IMG/VR virus record: IMGVR_UViG_3300044621_001460
Location: 1 to 28,374 of that record
Strand: one strand, 5' to 3'
DNA: 28,374 nucleotides
From: a virus
This document shows positions 5,658-11,725 of this stretch, one piece after another. Numbering within the stretch: position 1 is the first letter of the stretch; every line of letters starts with the position of its first letter. Under the pieces are notes generated by a model that was not told the origin of the DNA, searched no databases, and was given only the letters and a program-made list of their open reading frames with translations. Both the position numbers and the translations under genes were made by a program.

Positions 5658-5711
5658 GGGTTGACGTATCGTCACCCCATACATAGTCTAGGGGTGTCGG
5701 GTCGTCAACCC
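5658..5711. promoter_or_regulatory. Divergent control region with two dyad operators (O1, O2) and overlapping promoters
   Basis: O1 (5658-5678) is GGGTTGACG, 3 bases, CGTCACCCC. O2 (5691-5711) is GGGGTGTCG, 3 bases, CGTCAACCC. Both have 9-3-9 geometry, and their centres are 33 bp apart, about three helical turns. A leftward promoter reads TTGACG (5708-5703), 17-bp spacer, TATGTA (5685-5680). A rightward TTGACG lies at 5661-5666 with a weaker -10 near 5682-5689. Both -35 boxes sit inside operator half-sites, so a bound regulator should block both promoters. The 84-bp gap 5642-5725 contains nothing else except the two ribosome binding sites. Confidence 0.7.
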
Positions 5712-5725
5712 GGCGAAGGAGAACG

Positions 5726-6454
5726 ATGCACTTCCAGTCTGACAACATCGGCGAACTGGCGAAGGCCCTCGCCGCCGCACAGGGTGAGATGAGCGCCGCG
5801 GCGAAGGACGCCACGAACCCGCACTTTAAGACGCGCTATGCCGACCTCGCGAGCATCATGGACGCGTGCCGCGGCCCACTCACGAAGCACGGGCTCTCCG
5901 TGACCCAGCTGCCCGGACGCGGCGACGACGGCGCCGTGACCCTCACGACCATGCTCATGCACGCCAGCGGGCAGCACATCGGGTCGACGGTCGGTGCGCG
6001 CCCTGCCCAGGAGAACCCGCAGGTCGTGGGTTCGATCCTGACCTACCTGCGCCGGTACGCCCTCGCGTCGGTCGTCGGTGTGGTGAGCGATGACGACGAC
6101 GGCGAGGCTGCAAGCCAGCACGCTCGTAGCGCCCCTGCGCGGCCAGTGGAGACGCCTCGGCAGTCGCACCCGACCGCTCCCCCTGCCGCGCCTCAGAGCG
6201 CGCCCCAGCGGCCCGCACAGCGCGACAACGGCCCCACGCTCTCGACCGACTGCCCGGAGTGTGGCGGCGCGATGTGGGACAACCGCGAGAAGAAGACCAA
6301 CCCGAAGGCGCCTGACTTCAAGTGCAAGGACAAGTCCTGCACGGGCGTGATCTGGCGCTACAAGGCCCCCACGACGCAGCCGATCCCCGGCGGGTTCCTC
6401 GAGGCCGAGATGCGCGGCGCTCCCCCACCGTCCGACGACGACATCCCGTTCTAG
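5726..6454 (+). CDS. erf: ERF-family single-strand annealing protein with zinc ribbon and SSB-like tail
   Basis: This 242-residue recombinase should anneal complementary single strands, for example to circularise or repair phage DNA. The ERF core is at about 1-125: NPHFKTRYADLASIMDAC at 31-48, then a hydrophobic LTKHGLSVTQ segment, HASGQ, and LTYLRRYALASVVGV at 105-119. A Pro/Ala/Gln-rich linker (about 130-172) follows. A four-Cys zinc ribbon (C176, C179, C200, C205) resembles those of topoisomerase IA tails. The last residues are SDDDIPF, the same as the acidic tip of bacterial SSB. The ATG follows AAGGAG closely. It is the first rightward gene, directly under the divergent operators. Confidence 0.93.
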   Translation: MHFQSDNIGELAKALAAAQGEMSAAAKDATNPHFKTRYADLASIMDACRGPLTKHGLSVTQLPGRGDDGAVTLTTMLMHASGQHIGSTVGARPAQENPQVVGSILTYLRRYALASVVGVVSDDDDGEAASQHARSAPARPVETPRQSHPTAPPAAPQSAPQRPAQRDNGPTLSTDCPECGGAMWDNREKKTNPKAPDFKCKDKSCTGVIWRYKAPTTQPIPGGFLEAEMRGAPPPSDDDIPF

Positions 6455-6479
6455 CCTCACCACACTCTAGGAGGTCACC

Positions 6480-6632
6480 ATGACCGCATTCATCATGTGT
6501 CTCTCGCCCTTCCTCGCGGCGTTCTTCTGTGCGCTGTTCGCTCTCTGCGGCGACTACCCGCTGGCGCTGTGGTGCCTGCTCATCGCTCCGGTCGGCATCG
6601 CCGTGGCGCCGTACCTCGGGGAGGGCGAATGA
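6480..6632 (+). CDS. 50-residue membrane protein
   Basis: A short frame with an excellent AGGAGGT ribosome binding site 4 bases before ATG 6480 encodes 50 residues. Its stop overlaps the ATG of the exonuclease gene as ATGA. The protein is almost entirely hydrophobic. One membrane segment spans about 3-22 (AFIMCLSPFLAAFFCALFAL), a GDYP turn follows, and a second spans about 28-44 (LALWCLLIAPVGIAVAP), before an acidic end. The two-helix hairpin is holin-like in size but lies in the recombination operon. Function is unknown. Confidence 0.7.
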   Translation: MTAFIMCLSPFLAAFFCALFALCGDYPLALWCLLIAPVGIAVAPYLGEGE

Positions 6633-7315
6633 AGTCCGGCAAACTCTACATCGATATCGAGACGCTGCCGCCGCTCCAGTGGCAGGATCATGAGCGCACG
6701 GCCTACGTGCGGATGAAGGTGCCTGGCACGCACAAGCGACCGGAGAGCATCGCGGCGTGGTGCCAGGAGAACTTCGACGAGCAGTGGGGGCGCGCCGCAC
6801 TCGACTGGCGCGTGTCCCGCATCGCCTGCATCGGCGTCACGTGGGAGCCGGACGACCACGACACGCTCTACTCAGCGTGCTTCATGGGTGGCCCGACCGA
6901 CGAGGATGAGTACCGCATGTTTACCGACCTCGCCGATTTTCTGCGCCAGCACAAGGCTTGGGCGGCGCACCTCGTCGGGCACAACGTTCTCGGCTTTGAT
7001 CTGCCGCGGATGCACATCACCTCAGCGAGGCTCAACCATGTTCTCGCTGGATGGTTCCACGAGATCAACCAGGACCATCGAAAGCGCGTGACGGACACGA
7101 TGCACCTCGCGTTCCCGTTGCGTGAGCGTGTGGGCCTGTCCGACCTTGCGCTCGCGCTCGGTGTCGGCGACAAGAGCGGCCACGGGTCCGAGGTGCTGCC
7201 GATGTGGCTCGCCGGTCGCCACGTCGAGATTGCCGAGTACTGCCTCAATGATGTCGGCATCACCCGTCAGATCTACCTCGCTCTCAATGGAGTGGCCTAC
7301 GATGCCCGTACTTGA
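6629..7315 (+). CDS. DEDDy 3'-5' exonuclease (PolB exonuclease-like)
   Basis: This 228-residue protein has the three exonuclease motifs of the RNase H-like DEDDy group. These are YIDIET (D9, E11), HNVLGFDLPR (N119, D124) and YCLNDV (Y204, D208), with a further candidate metal ligand in VTDTMHL (D156). This is the layout of the stand-alone family related to the exonuclease domain of PolB polymerases. It should remove nucleotides from 3' ends. It starts at ATG 6629, overlapping the previous stop. The frame runs open from 6497, but that part is a shadow of the membrane protein. Encoded just after ERF, it may trim ends for annealing, which is unusual because phage annealing proteins are commonly paired with 5'-3' nucleases. 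Confidence 0.88.
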   Translation: MKSGKLYIDIETLPPLQWQDHERTAYVRMKVPGTHKRPESIAAWCQENFDEQWGRAALDWRVSRIACIGVTWEPDDHDTLYSACFMGGPTDEDEYRMFTDLADFLRQHKAWAAHLVGHNVLGFDLPRMHITSARLNHVLAGWFHEINQDHRKRVTDTMHLAFPLRERVGLSDLALALGVGDKSGHGSEVLPMWLAGRHVEIAEYCLNDVGITRQIYLALNGVAYDART

Positions 7316-7619
7316 CTGGACCGTGATCACCGTCAGCAAGCCCTCGATGCACCTCGCGTGGACGCACAGCCTACGCGACGGGGCGCACCTGCTCATCACC
7401 GAGCGCACCGGCCTGTGGTTCTCGTGGGAGCTGCTGACGCGTGATCCGATCACCGACCAGCGTGGACGCGCCACGACGCTCGAGGACGCGCAGCGCGAGG
7501 CCGAGATGGCCGCGGCGGCGCATGGGCTCATCGACATCAGCACCGAGTACGCCCGCCCCGACATGGACCGCGCGCAGATCGCGAGTCTGCTCGACGTGGC
7601 GATGCGAGAGCAGACGTGA
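7302..7619 (+). CDS. Hypothetical protein downstream of the exonuclease
   Basis: This 105-residue protein starts at ATG 7302, 14 bases inside the exonuclease gene, with GGAGTGG as ribosome binding site. An ATG at 7287 in the same frame has no such site. The first half is predicted beta-rich (DWTVITVSKPSMHLAWTHSL, then LLITERTGLWFSWELL). The second half is helical and charged (TTLEDAQREAEMAAAAHGLI and a C-terminal helix). No family is recognised. It is coupled by GTGA to the next gene and belongs to the early rightward operon. Confidence 0.75.
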   Translation: MPVLDWTVITVSKPSMHLAWTHSLRDGAHLLITERTGLWFSWELLTRDPITDQRGRATTLEDAQREAEMAAAAHGLIDISTEYARPDMDRAQIASLLDVAMREQT

Positions 7620-7825
7620 AGCCACCCGGTCACACCTGCCCGGCGATCGACCGGGCGCAGTCCGCGCTCCGTCGCCTCGCTTGGCGATGCGCGAACCCGG
7701 AGCATCAGGGCATCACGGCCGGCGAGGTGCTCGCCGAGGGGCTCGCCGCGCTTGAGCAGGTACGCGAGGAGAACCGCCAGATGCGCGCCGCCTACCACGC
7801 CGCATGTTCGCTTGGCTCACGGTAG
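7616..7825 (+). CDS. Small early-operon protein with charged helix
   Basis: This 69-residue protein starts at GTG 7616, overlapping the previous TGA. It begins KPPGHTCPAIDRAQSALRRL and ends in a charged helix (ALEQVREENRQMRAAYHAAC). Small phage proteins with a TCP-x-ID start followed by an LEEVRxxNxxLR helix are common in early regions of G+C-rich phages. Their function is unknown, and the similarity here is by eye. It has Cys residues at 8, 25 and 64. It is the last well-supported gene of the rightward block. Confidence 0.65.
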   Translation: MKPPGHTCPAIDRAQSALRRLAWRCANPEHQGITAGEVLAEGLAALEQVREENRQMRAAYHAACSLGSR

Positions 7826-7971
7826 GGTGCATCGTGCTCCTTGTGGGCGCGATGGTCCAGCTCGTGACGCGGATCGTCGTTTGCGTCGCGCTCGCTATCG
7901 CGTCTCGAGGATCGAAACGTCAGCGGCGCGCGCATCGGGAGAGCATGCCCCGCGCACCGTCTCGACCGTGA
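7804..7971 (+). CDS. Possible small membrane protein
   Basis: A 55-residue frame from ATG 7804 encodes a hydrophobic stretch at about 3-34 (WLTVGCIVLLVGAMVQLVTR onward to LAIAS). A very basic tail (RGSKRQRRAHRE) follows, the usual arrangement of a one- or two-helix membrane protein with a cytoplasmic tail. It overlaps the previous gene by 22 bases and the convergent leftward gene by 77 bases. There is no good ribosome binding site, so translation by coupling would be needed. The hydrophobic pattern is the only support. Confidence 0.4.
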   Translation: MFAWLTVGCIVLLVGAMVQLVTRIVVCVALAIASRGSKRQRRAHRESMPRAPSRP

Positions 7972-8224
7972 AGGCGTTGCCCCACTGCTGGTGAGCCTGA
8001 GCGACGGCACGCCGCCACACGCGACGCACCTGCTCGGGCTCGTCGGGCGCCTCGGCGCATAGGCGGTGCGTGGTGACCTGGACACGCACCACGACCGGAT
8101 CGACCTCGACCACGTGTGCCGTGATCGTCAGGCCGACCGGCCACTCGCACGCGTCGAGGCGCGGGTCGGTGATCGAGAGGACCTCGCCGACCTCGACCGC
8201 GCAGGAAACGTCTAGCCCGTCCAC
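7895..8224 (-). CDS. Hypothetical protein ending the leftward block
   Basis: This 109-residue protein starts with GTG 8224, 13 bases inside the endolysin gene, and would rely on coupling because no clear ribosome binding site is seen. The N-terminal half is beta-rich (VEVGEVLSITDP, LTITAHVVEVDPVVVRVQVT). The second half is helical (EQVRRVWRRAVAQAHQQWGN). It has four Cys residues without a recognisable metal pattern. It is the last leftward gene, and its 3' end overlaps the end of the rightward block. No intrinsic terminator with a T tract is visible between the converging blocks. Function is unknown. Confidence 0.6.
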   Translation of the reverse strand: MDGLDVSCAVEVGEVLSITDPRLDACEWPVGLTITAHVVEVDPVVVRVQVTTHRLCAEAPDEPEQVRRVWRRAVAQAHQQWGNAFTVETVRGACSPDARAADVSILETR

Positions 8225-8667
8225 GGCGCGTAAGTCTTGCCGTCCCAGGTGAGCGCCTGACGGCTCTTCGCGAGAGGACGGTACGGCTCACCGAGCGAGA
8301 CGTGGATCCATGACACCTTGCCGTTCGGACCCTCGAGGATGGCTTGTCCGTAGGGGATGCCGCTCTCCTTGACGATCCACGCGAACACGACCTCGAGGGC
8401 CACGCCGGGAACCACGATGTCCGCGGCCTGTCCGCTCATGTGCTGCGAGGTCTTGCTCCCGCCCACCGCGGTATTGACGGCAGGTCCACGGAACGCGCTG
8501 TTGATTCGGATGGGCCCGAACTTCGCGCGTATCGGCTCGAGGATCGTGGTCGCGAGCGCCGTCAGCGCGCCCATGCACGCTTGCGCCTCCTGACGATTGA
8601 CCGCCTGGAGCGAGGTCTGCCCGGTGCGGGTGAGCTCATCGAAGGTGAAGTGCGGCGACAGGTTCAC
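8212..8667 (-). CDS. Peptidase M15-type endolysin
   Basis: This 151-residue protein should cut the peptide part of host peptidoglycan at the end of infection. It has the M15-type arrangement. FTFDELTRT is at 8-16, and INSAFRGPAVNTAVGG at 55-70. The zinc ligands are H76 and D83 in SQHMSGQAADI, with H122 in WIHVSL as third ligand. Length matches short single-domain phage M15 enzymes, and there is no wall-binding domain. The start is GTG 8667, overlapping the upstream TGA as GTGA. The frame continues open to 8838 but that part is shadow. There is no signal peptide, so export needs a holin or similar pore. The gene just upstream encodes a membrane protein. Confidence 0.9.
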   Translation of the reverse strand: MNLSPHFTFDELTRTGQTSLQAVNRQEAQACMGALTALATTILEPIRAKFGPIRINSAFRGPAVNTAVGGSKTSQHMSGQAADIVVPGVALEVVFAWIVKESGIPYGQAILEGPNGKVSWIHVSLGEPYRPLAKSRQALTWDGKTYAPWTG

Positions 8668-9200
8668 GGCTTCCTCGCGGGCTTGGGCTTGGCCTTCGCG
8701 GCCTTCTCGAGACGCTCCACGCGCGCGATCAGCGCGTCTCCGTCGAAGTCGTCGGGCAAGTCGATCGAAGTCATGCGCGAGGCTTTGGCCTCGACCGCCG
8801 CGATCCGCGCCTCGAGGGCGCTGTGCGCCGCGATGCAAGGAGGAGGGCTCGTCGTGGGCACCTGCGTCTTCGCGGTGAGCTCAGCCATAGCCAGCTCGTG
8901 CGCGAGCTCGGCGTGCTTCGCGGCGAGGTCGGCCTTCTGCTTGCTAGACTGCGAGTAGAACTTCCAGCCCGCGCCGCCGCCGAGGACCGCCACGATGGCG
9001 AGGACCACGCCGATAGCACCGCCGTCCTCAGCGCCCTGGGCGATCTGCACGAGCTGCTCGGGCGTCGGTGCCGAAGCCTGTGCCTCGTGCGCCATCACGA
9101 GTGCGTCATCGGTGACGCTCGCGACGATCGCGTCCTTCTCGGCGGTCTGCTCGGGGGGCGCCTCGTGGGCGACCGGTTCCTCGACGTGGATGGGATCCAT
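8664..9200 (-). CDS. Membrane and coiled-coil protein of the lysis region
   Basis: This 178-residue protein starts at ATG 9200, sharing one base with the upstream TAA (TAATG). The N-terminal 60 residues are acidic and Glu/Ala/Pro-rich. One membrane segment lies at about 61-82 (GAIGVVLAIVAVLGGGAGWKFY). An alpha-helical coiled-coil region with two blocks follows (about 84-115 and 130-168), ending in a Lys/Pro tail (AAKAKPKPARKP). It is immediately upstream of and coupled to the endolysin gene, so a lysis role such as holin or spanin-like envelope protein is likely from context. The sequence does not match a holin family I know. Confidence 0.7.
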   Translation of the reverse strand: MDPIHVEEPVAHEAPPEQTAEKDAIVASVTDDALVMAHEAQASAPTPEQLVQIAQGAEDGGAIGVVLAIVAVLGGGAGWKFYSQSSKQKADLAAKHAELAHELAMAELTAKTQVPTTSPPPCIAAHSALEARIAAVEAKASRMTSIDLPDDFDGDALIARVERLEKAAKAKPKPARKP

Positions 9201-9553
9201 TAGAGTCCATTCTCCTCGAGCAGGATCTCGCACGGTACGGACGTGTGGGCCGGTGAGAATACGGCGACCTTGACGACGGACGCGAAGCCTGTACGGCGAT
9301 TCGGCCCGCACTTGATCGTGAGGCCATTGCCATCAACGATCATGTAGGTCGCGGGCGCGGGGCCACCGTCCGTTAGCGTCTGGTCAAACGAGAAGGCGAG
9401 ATCCTTCGTCGCCTTCTCGCGGTTGTGGAGCGTGATCTGAAGCGACCCGTTGATCGGGAGCAGGATGATCGAGCAGAGGTTCGCCGTCCCGGGCGTGACC
9501 GTGCTGGAGACCCACGGGTACTGCGTGACGGTGGATAGGTCGAGCGTCGCCAT
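9200..9553 (-). CDS. Beta-rich hypothetical protein
   Basis: This 117-residue protein starts at ATG 9553 (TAATG-type overlap with the preceding gene) and ends in the same type of overlap. It is rich in beta-forming residues (STVTQYPWVSSTVTPG, SIILLPINGSLQITLHN, ATYMIVDGNGLTIKCG, FASVVKVAVFSP). There is no membrane segment or catalytic motif. Such all-beta small proteins in late operons are often virion decoration or tail proteins. Its location between lysis-type genes leaves this open. No family is recognised. Confidence 0.7.
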   Translation of the reverse strand: MATLDLSTVTQYPWVSSTVTPGTANLCSIILLPINGSLQITLHNREKATKDLAFSFDQTLTDGGPAPATYMIVDGNGLTIKCGPNRRTGFASVVKVAVFSPAHTSVPCEILLEENGL

Positions 9554-9738
9554 TAGTCGAGCGCATCCACGACGAGCGCCGCGACGAGACGACCCGCGAG
9601 CGCGAGCAGCTTGCGGCGCTCGGCGCGCGTGATCTTGACGCCACCGTCACCATCCACGGCGCGTGCATCCTTGATCGCCTCGATGATGGCGAGAACCTCG
9701 GCGGGCAGCGTCACGATCTCGTCAGGGGACAGGGGCAT
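9553..9738 (-). CDS. Small helical protein with an EF-hand-like loop
   Basis: This 61-residue protein starts at ATG 9738, 17 bases inside the upstream gene. A long frame extending upstream to 10812 is a shadow. Residues 29-40 (DGDGGVKITRAE) have Asp at 1 and 3, Gly at 5 and Glu at 12. That is the spacing of an EF-hand calcium loop, and it lies between two helices (PAEVLAIIEAIKDA and RRKLLALAGRLVAALVVDAL). Position 5 is Gly rather than Asp or Asn, so calcium binding is uncertain. It lies in the lysis region. Function is unknown. Confidence 0.65.
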   Translation of the reverse strand: MPLSPDEIVTLPAEVLAIIEAIKDARAVDGDGGVKITRAERRKLLALAGRLVAALVVDALD

Positions 9739-10000
9739 GGGAGACTCCGGTGTGCGTGTGGGCCATTGCGGCGACGGTCGCGAGCTGGCGCTCGATCGCG
9801 TCGAGGCGTCCCTCAATCCGGCGCTGGCCAGTGAGGATCTGCTCGATCTGGGTCGCGTCCACCTGGGGGGCGGCGCTCGCCTCGGCCGACTGCATCCCGA
9901 GAAAGCCACCACCGCCGGCCATCGCCGCTCCGAGCAGCATGAGCGACCACACTGGTACGGGGACGAGCCGCTGCGACCACGGAGCCTGAGTATCTGCCAT
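9722..10000 (-). CDS. Small membrane protein with coiled coil, lysis region
   Basis: This 92-residue protein starts at ATG 10000, preceded by GTGGGGG; an in-frame GTG at 10012 has no ribosome binding site. A single membrane segment lies at about 15-40 (VPVPVWSLMLLGAAMAGGGG, then FLGMQ). A helical region follows (IEQILTGQRRIEGRLDAIER), ending in an unusual HTHTGVSHAPVP tail. The topology of one N-terminal anchor and an extended helix is compatible with a spanin or holin partner of the endolysin. This is inferred from topology and neighbours only. Confidence 0.65.
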   Translation of the reverse strand: MADTQAPWSQRLVPVPVWSLMLLGAAMAGGGGFLGMQSAEASAAPQVDATQIEQILTGQRRIEGRLDAIERQLATVAAMAHTHTGVSHAPVP

Positions 10001-10033
10001 CGGTGCCCCCACTGATGGGCCGATACTAGCGCA

Positions 10034-10222
10034 TCACGCGCGGAAACGCACGACCAGACGGCCCTCATCATCGAGGCCCTCGCTCCAGTCCTCATCCCAC
10101 GAGGCGCATGTGACGTTGGGGGGAAGGCGCGCGGCGTCCACGGTAAACCCGGTCTGGAGATCGATCTGAACGACGCTGGGGTTGGCCTCGATAATCGCGA
10201 TGACGTAGTCGGTGCAGTCCAT
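10034..10222 (-). CDS. Small hypothetical protein
   Basis: This 62-residue acidic protein begins MDCTDYVIAIIEANPSVVQI and ends in LDDEGRLVVRFRA, with WDEDW in between. It starts one base after the TGA of the upstream tail gene and ends about 33 bases before the next start. No motif is recognised. The tight spacing and normal composition support it as a gene. A role in the tail tip or lysis cannot be assigned. Confidence 0.6.
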   Translation of the reverse strand: MDCTDYVIAIIEANPSVVQIDLQTGFTVDAARLPPNVTCASWDEDWSEGLDDEGRLVVRFRA

Positions 10223-10223
10223 G

Positions 10224-11189
10224 TCAGACCTTCAAAAGCATGGCGTCGCCGCCGGTAGAGGGGTGGTATGCCACGATGTAGCCCTGCTCGACGCCGAGGT
10301 AGCGCCACGTCGTCGTGCTGGCTGCGTCTGACGTGTGGTACATCTCGCGCAGCTGGCCCCAATAGGTGCTGTTGAAGACGCTCACCTGAATCGGGATCCG
10401 TGGGATCTCGCCTGCACGGTTTGCCCATCCAGCCGGGAACGATGTAGACGCCATCGGCGAGATGGTGCGGATGAGCTGCGTGATCGTGGTCGCGCCGTTG
10501 TTGAATGCGCCGAAGTGCGCCGCCGTGTTGACGTTGTAGTGGCCGAGGAGCCCACCGTCTGCGGCGCCGATCGAGGCCCACTGGGCCGAGAGGTTCGTGG
10601 TGCTGCCAGAGACTGACATCGAGTAGATACGGCCGTCGCTCTCGCACGTGCCGGCGCTTGTCGAGAGCGGGTCGATGAGCGCGCCGAATGTGACGATGGA
10701 CGATGTAGCTGCGTTCGACGCCTGAAACATCTGGATGATGCAGCCCTCTTGTGACTCCCACATGGCGACGCGGTCGTATGCGACTGCCGAGAACAGACGC
10801 CCCACTCGCCAATAGCCGGAGAAGCCCGACGTGAACGGCTGCGCGTCGTACCAGTTCCCGAATGCTCCACTACCTCTGTTCATGCCCGCGACTAGTACGG
10901 AAGTCGCCGCGGTCGTGTCGGGGGCCAACACTGGGTATGCTCTCGCCGTGGCGTTCGTGCCGCCGAGGATGTACCGCATCCCGAGCGCGTTCGTCGGTGG
11001 GTTGCCGTAAACCGACTCAGCGGGGCGTGTCCATGTCCAGGCGCTGCCTGTTCCGGGCGTGCGTGCCGTGCCGTTAGCATAGGTCGTCGCTGTGCCGAGA
11101 GTATAGATCGCGTCCATCATCTGATCGACGAACGATGCAGCGACGGTGCGGGTGCCGACGTACTTCCAGTTGAGTGGGGACAATGCCAT
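10224..11189 (-). CDS. Putative tail or receptor-binding structural protein
   Basis: This 321-residue protein starts at ATG 11189, sharing a base with the upstream TAA. It has the composition of a virion surface protein: rich in Gly, Ala, Ser, Thr and aromatic residues, low in Lys, with many short beta-like segments (GMRYILGGTNATARAYPVLA, GYWRVGRLFSAVAYDRVAMW). There are only two Cys residues. It follows the fibre-like protein and precedes the lysis genes, the usual place for tail-tip or receptor-binding proteins. No specific fold is recognised, so the role is inferred from position. Confidence 0.65.
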   Translation of the reverse strand: MALSPLNWKYVGTRTVAASFVDQMMDAIYTLGTATTYANGTARTPGTGSAWTWTRPAESVYGNPPTNALGMRYILGGTNATARAYPVLAPDTTAATSVLVAGMNRGSGAFGNWYDAQPFTSGFSGYWRVGRLFSAVAYDRVAMWESQEGCIIQMFQASNAATSSIVTFGALIDPLSTSAGTCESDGRIYSMSVSGSTTNLSAQWASIGAADGGLLGHYNVNTAAHFGAFNNGATTITQLIRTISPMASTSFPAGWANRAGEIPRIPIQVSVFNSTYWGQLREMYHTSDAASTTTWRYLGVEQGYIVAYHPSTGGDAMLLKV

Positions 11190-11725
11190 TAGGAGATCAC
11201 TCCCGGCGCCACTTCGGCGCTGTTGGTGTCGATCTGTGCGGCGATGAAGTCCTCATCGACTTCCGGGTCAAGGAGGAACCCGACCGCAGCGACGATGGAC
11301 ACCCATTGGAGCGTGCCGCCTCGACGTACAAGCATGGTCTCATCGGCTGTGGCTTGCACGGCCTGAGCGACACCACTCCCGTCAAACGCTGCGACGCTCG
11401 TCGTGCTGCCAGTGTGCCCGCTCGAGGCCCACCCGAGCGACGAGAGCGCGGAGTGCGCAGGTACCGCTGGCGTGCCGTGCGTGTGGTCGCCGCGGGCGTA
11501 GTCGGTCGAGGTCCCCACAGCCGGGCTCTGTCCGAAGCTCGTCTCGCTGACGACCGTTGAGGCCGGCGTGCCGCCACCGCCGCCACCGCCACCGGAGGAC
11601 GCCACCGTGACCGTCAGCACGTCGCCGGAAAGGCTCTCGGAGATGGTGACATTCGAGCCGGCGACCAGCTGCGCCACTCGGGCGAACTGGCCGGTGCTGT
11701 TGCGTGTGAGCGGTACGCGTGCCAT
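11189..11725 (-). CDS. Tail fibre-like protein with GDHTHG motif
   Basis: This 178-residue protein starts at ATG 11725, sharing a base with the preceding TGA. A short beta N-terminus leads to an uninterrupted run of eight Gly (45-52), probably a flexible hinge. Next comes TDYARGDHTHGTP (74-86). The Y-A-R-x-D-H-T-H-G pattern is widespread in phage fibre and tail-tip proteins, and its His pair may bind metal in trimeric fibres. The C-terminal part (VAAVGFLLDPEVDEDFIAAQ) is less typical. It probably forms a short fibre or connects the tail-tip proteins on either side. Confidence 0.8.
   Translation of the reverse strand: MARVPLTRNSTGQFARVAQLVAGSNVTISESLSGDVLTVTVASSGGGGGGGGTPASTVVSETSFGQSPAVGTSTDYARGDHTHGTPAVPAHSALSSLGWASSGHTGSTTSVAAFDGSGVAQAVQATADETMLVRRGGTLQWVSIVAAVGFLLDPEVDEDFIAAQIDTNSAEVAPGVIS

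Noticed and set aside
7752-7994. Rightward 80-codon frame near the end of the rightward block
   Set aside because: It is Arg-rich and motif-free, and the overlapping 7804-7971 frame has a more protein-like membrane pattern.
9739-10812. Upstream extension of the 61-residue frame to a 419-codon ORF
   Set aside because: The extension is antisense-like or off-frame to two or three better genes and is Arg-rich. Only the last 61 codons look like protein.
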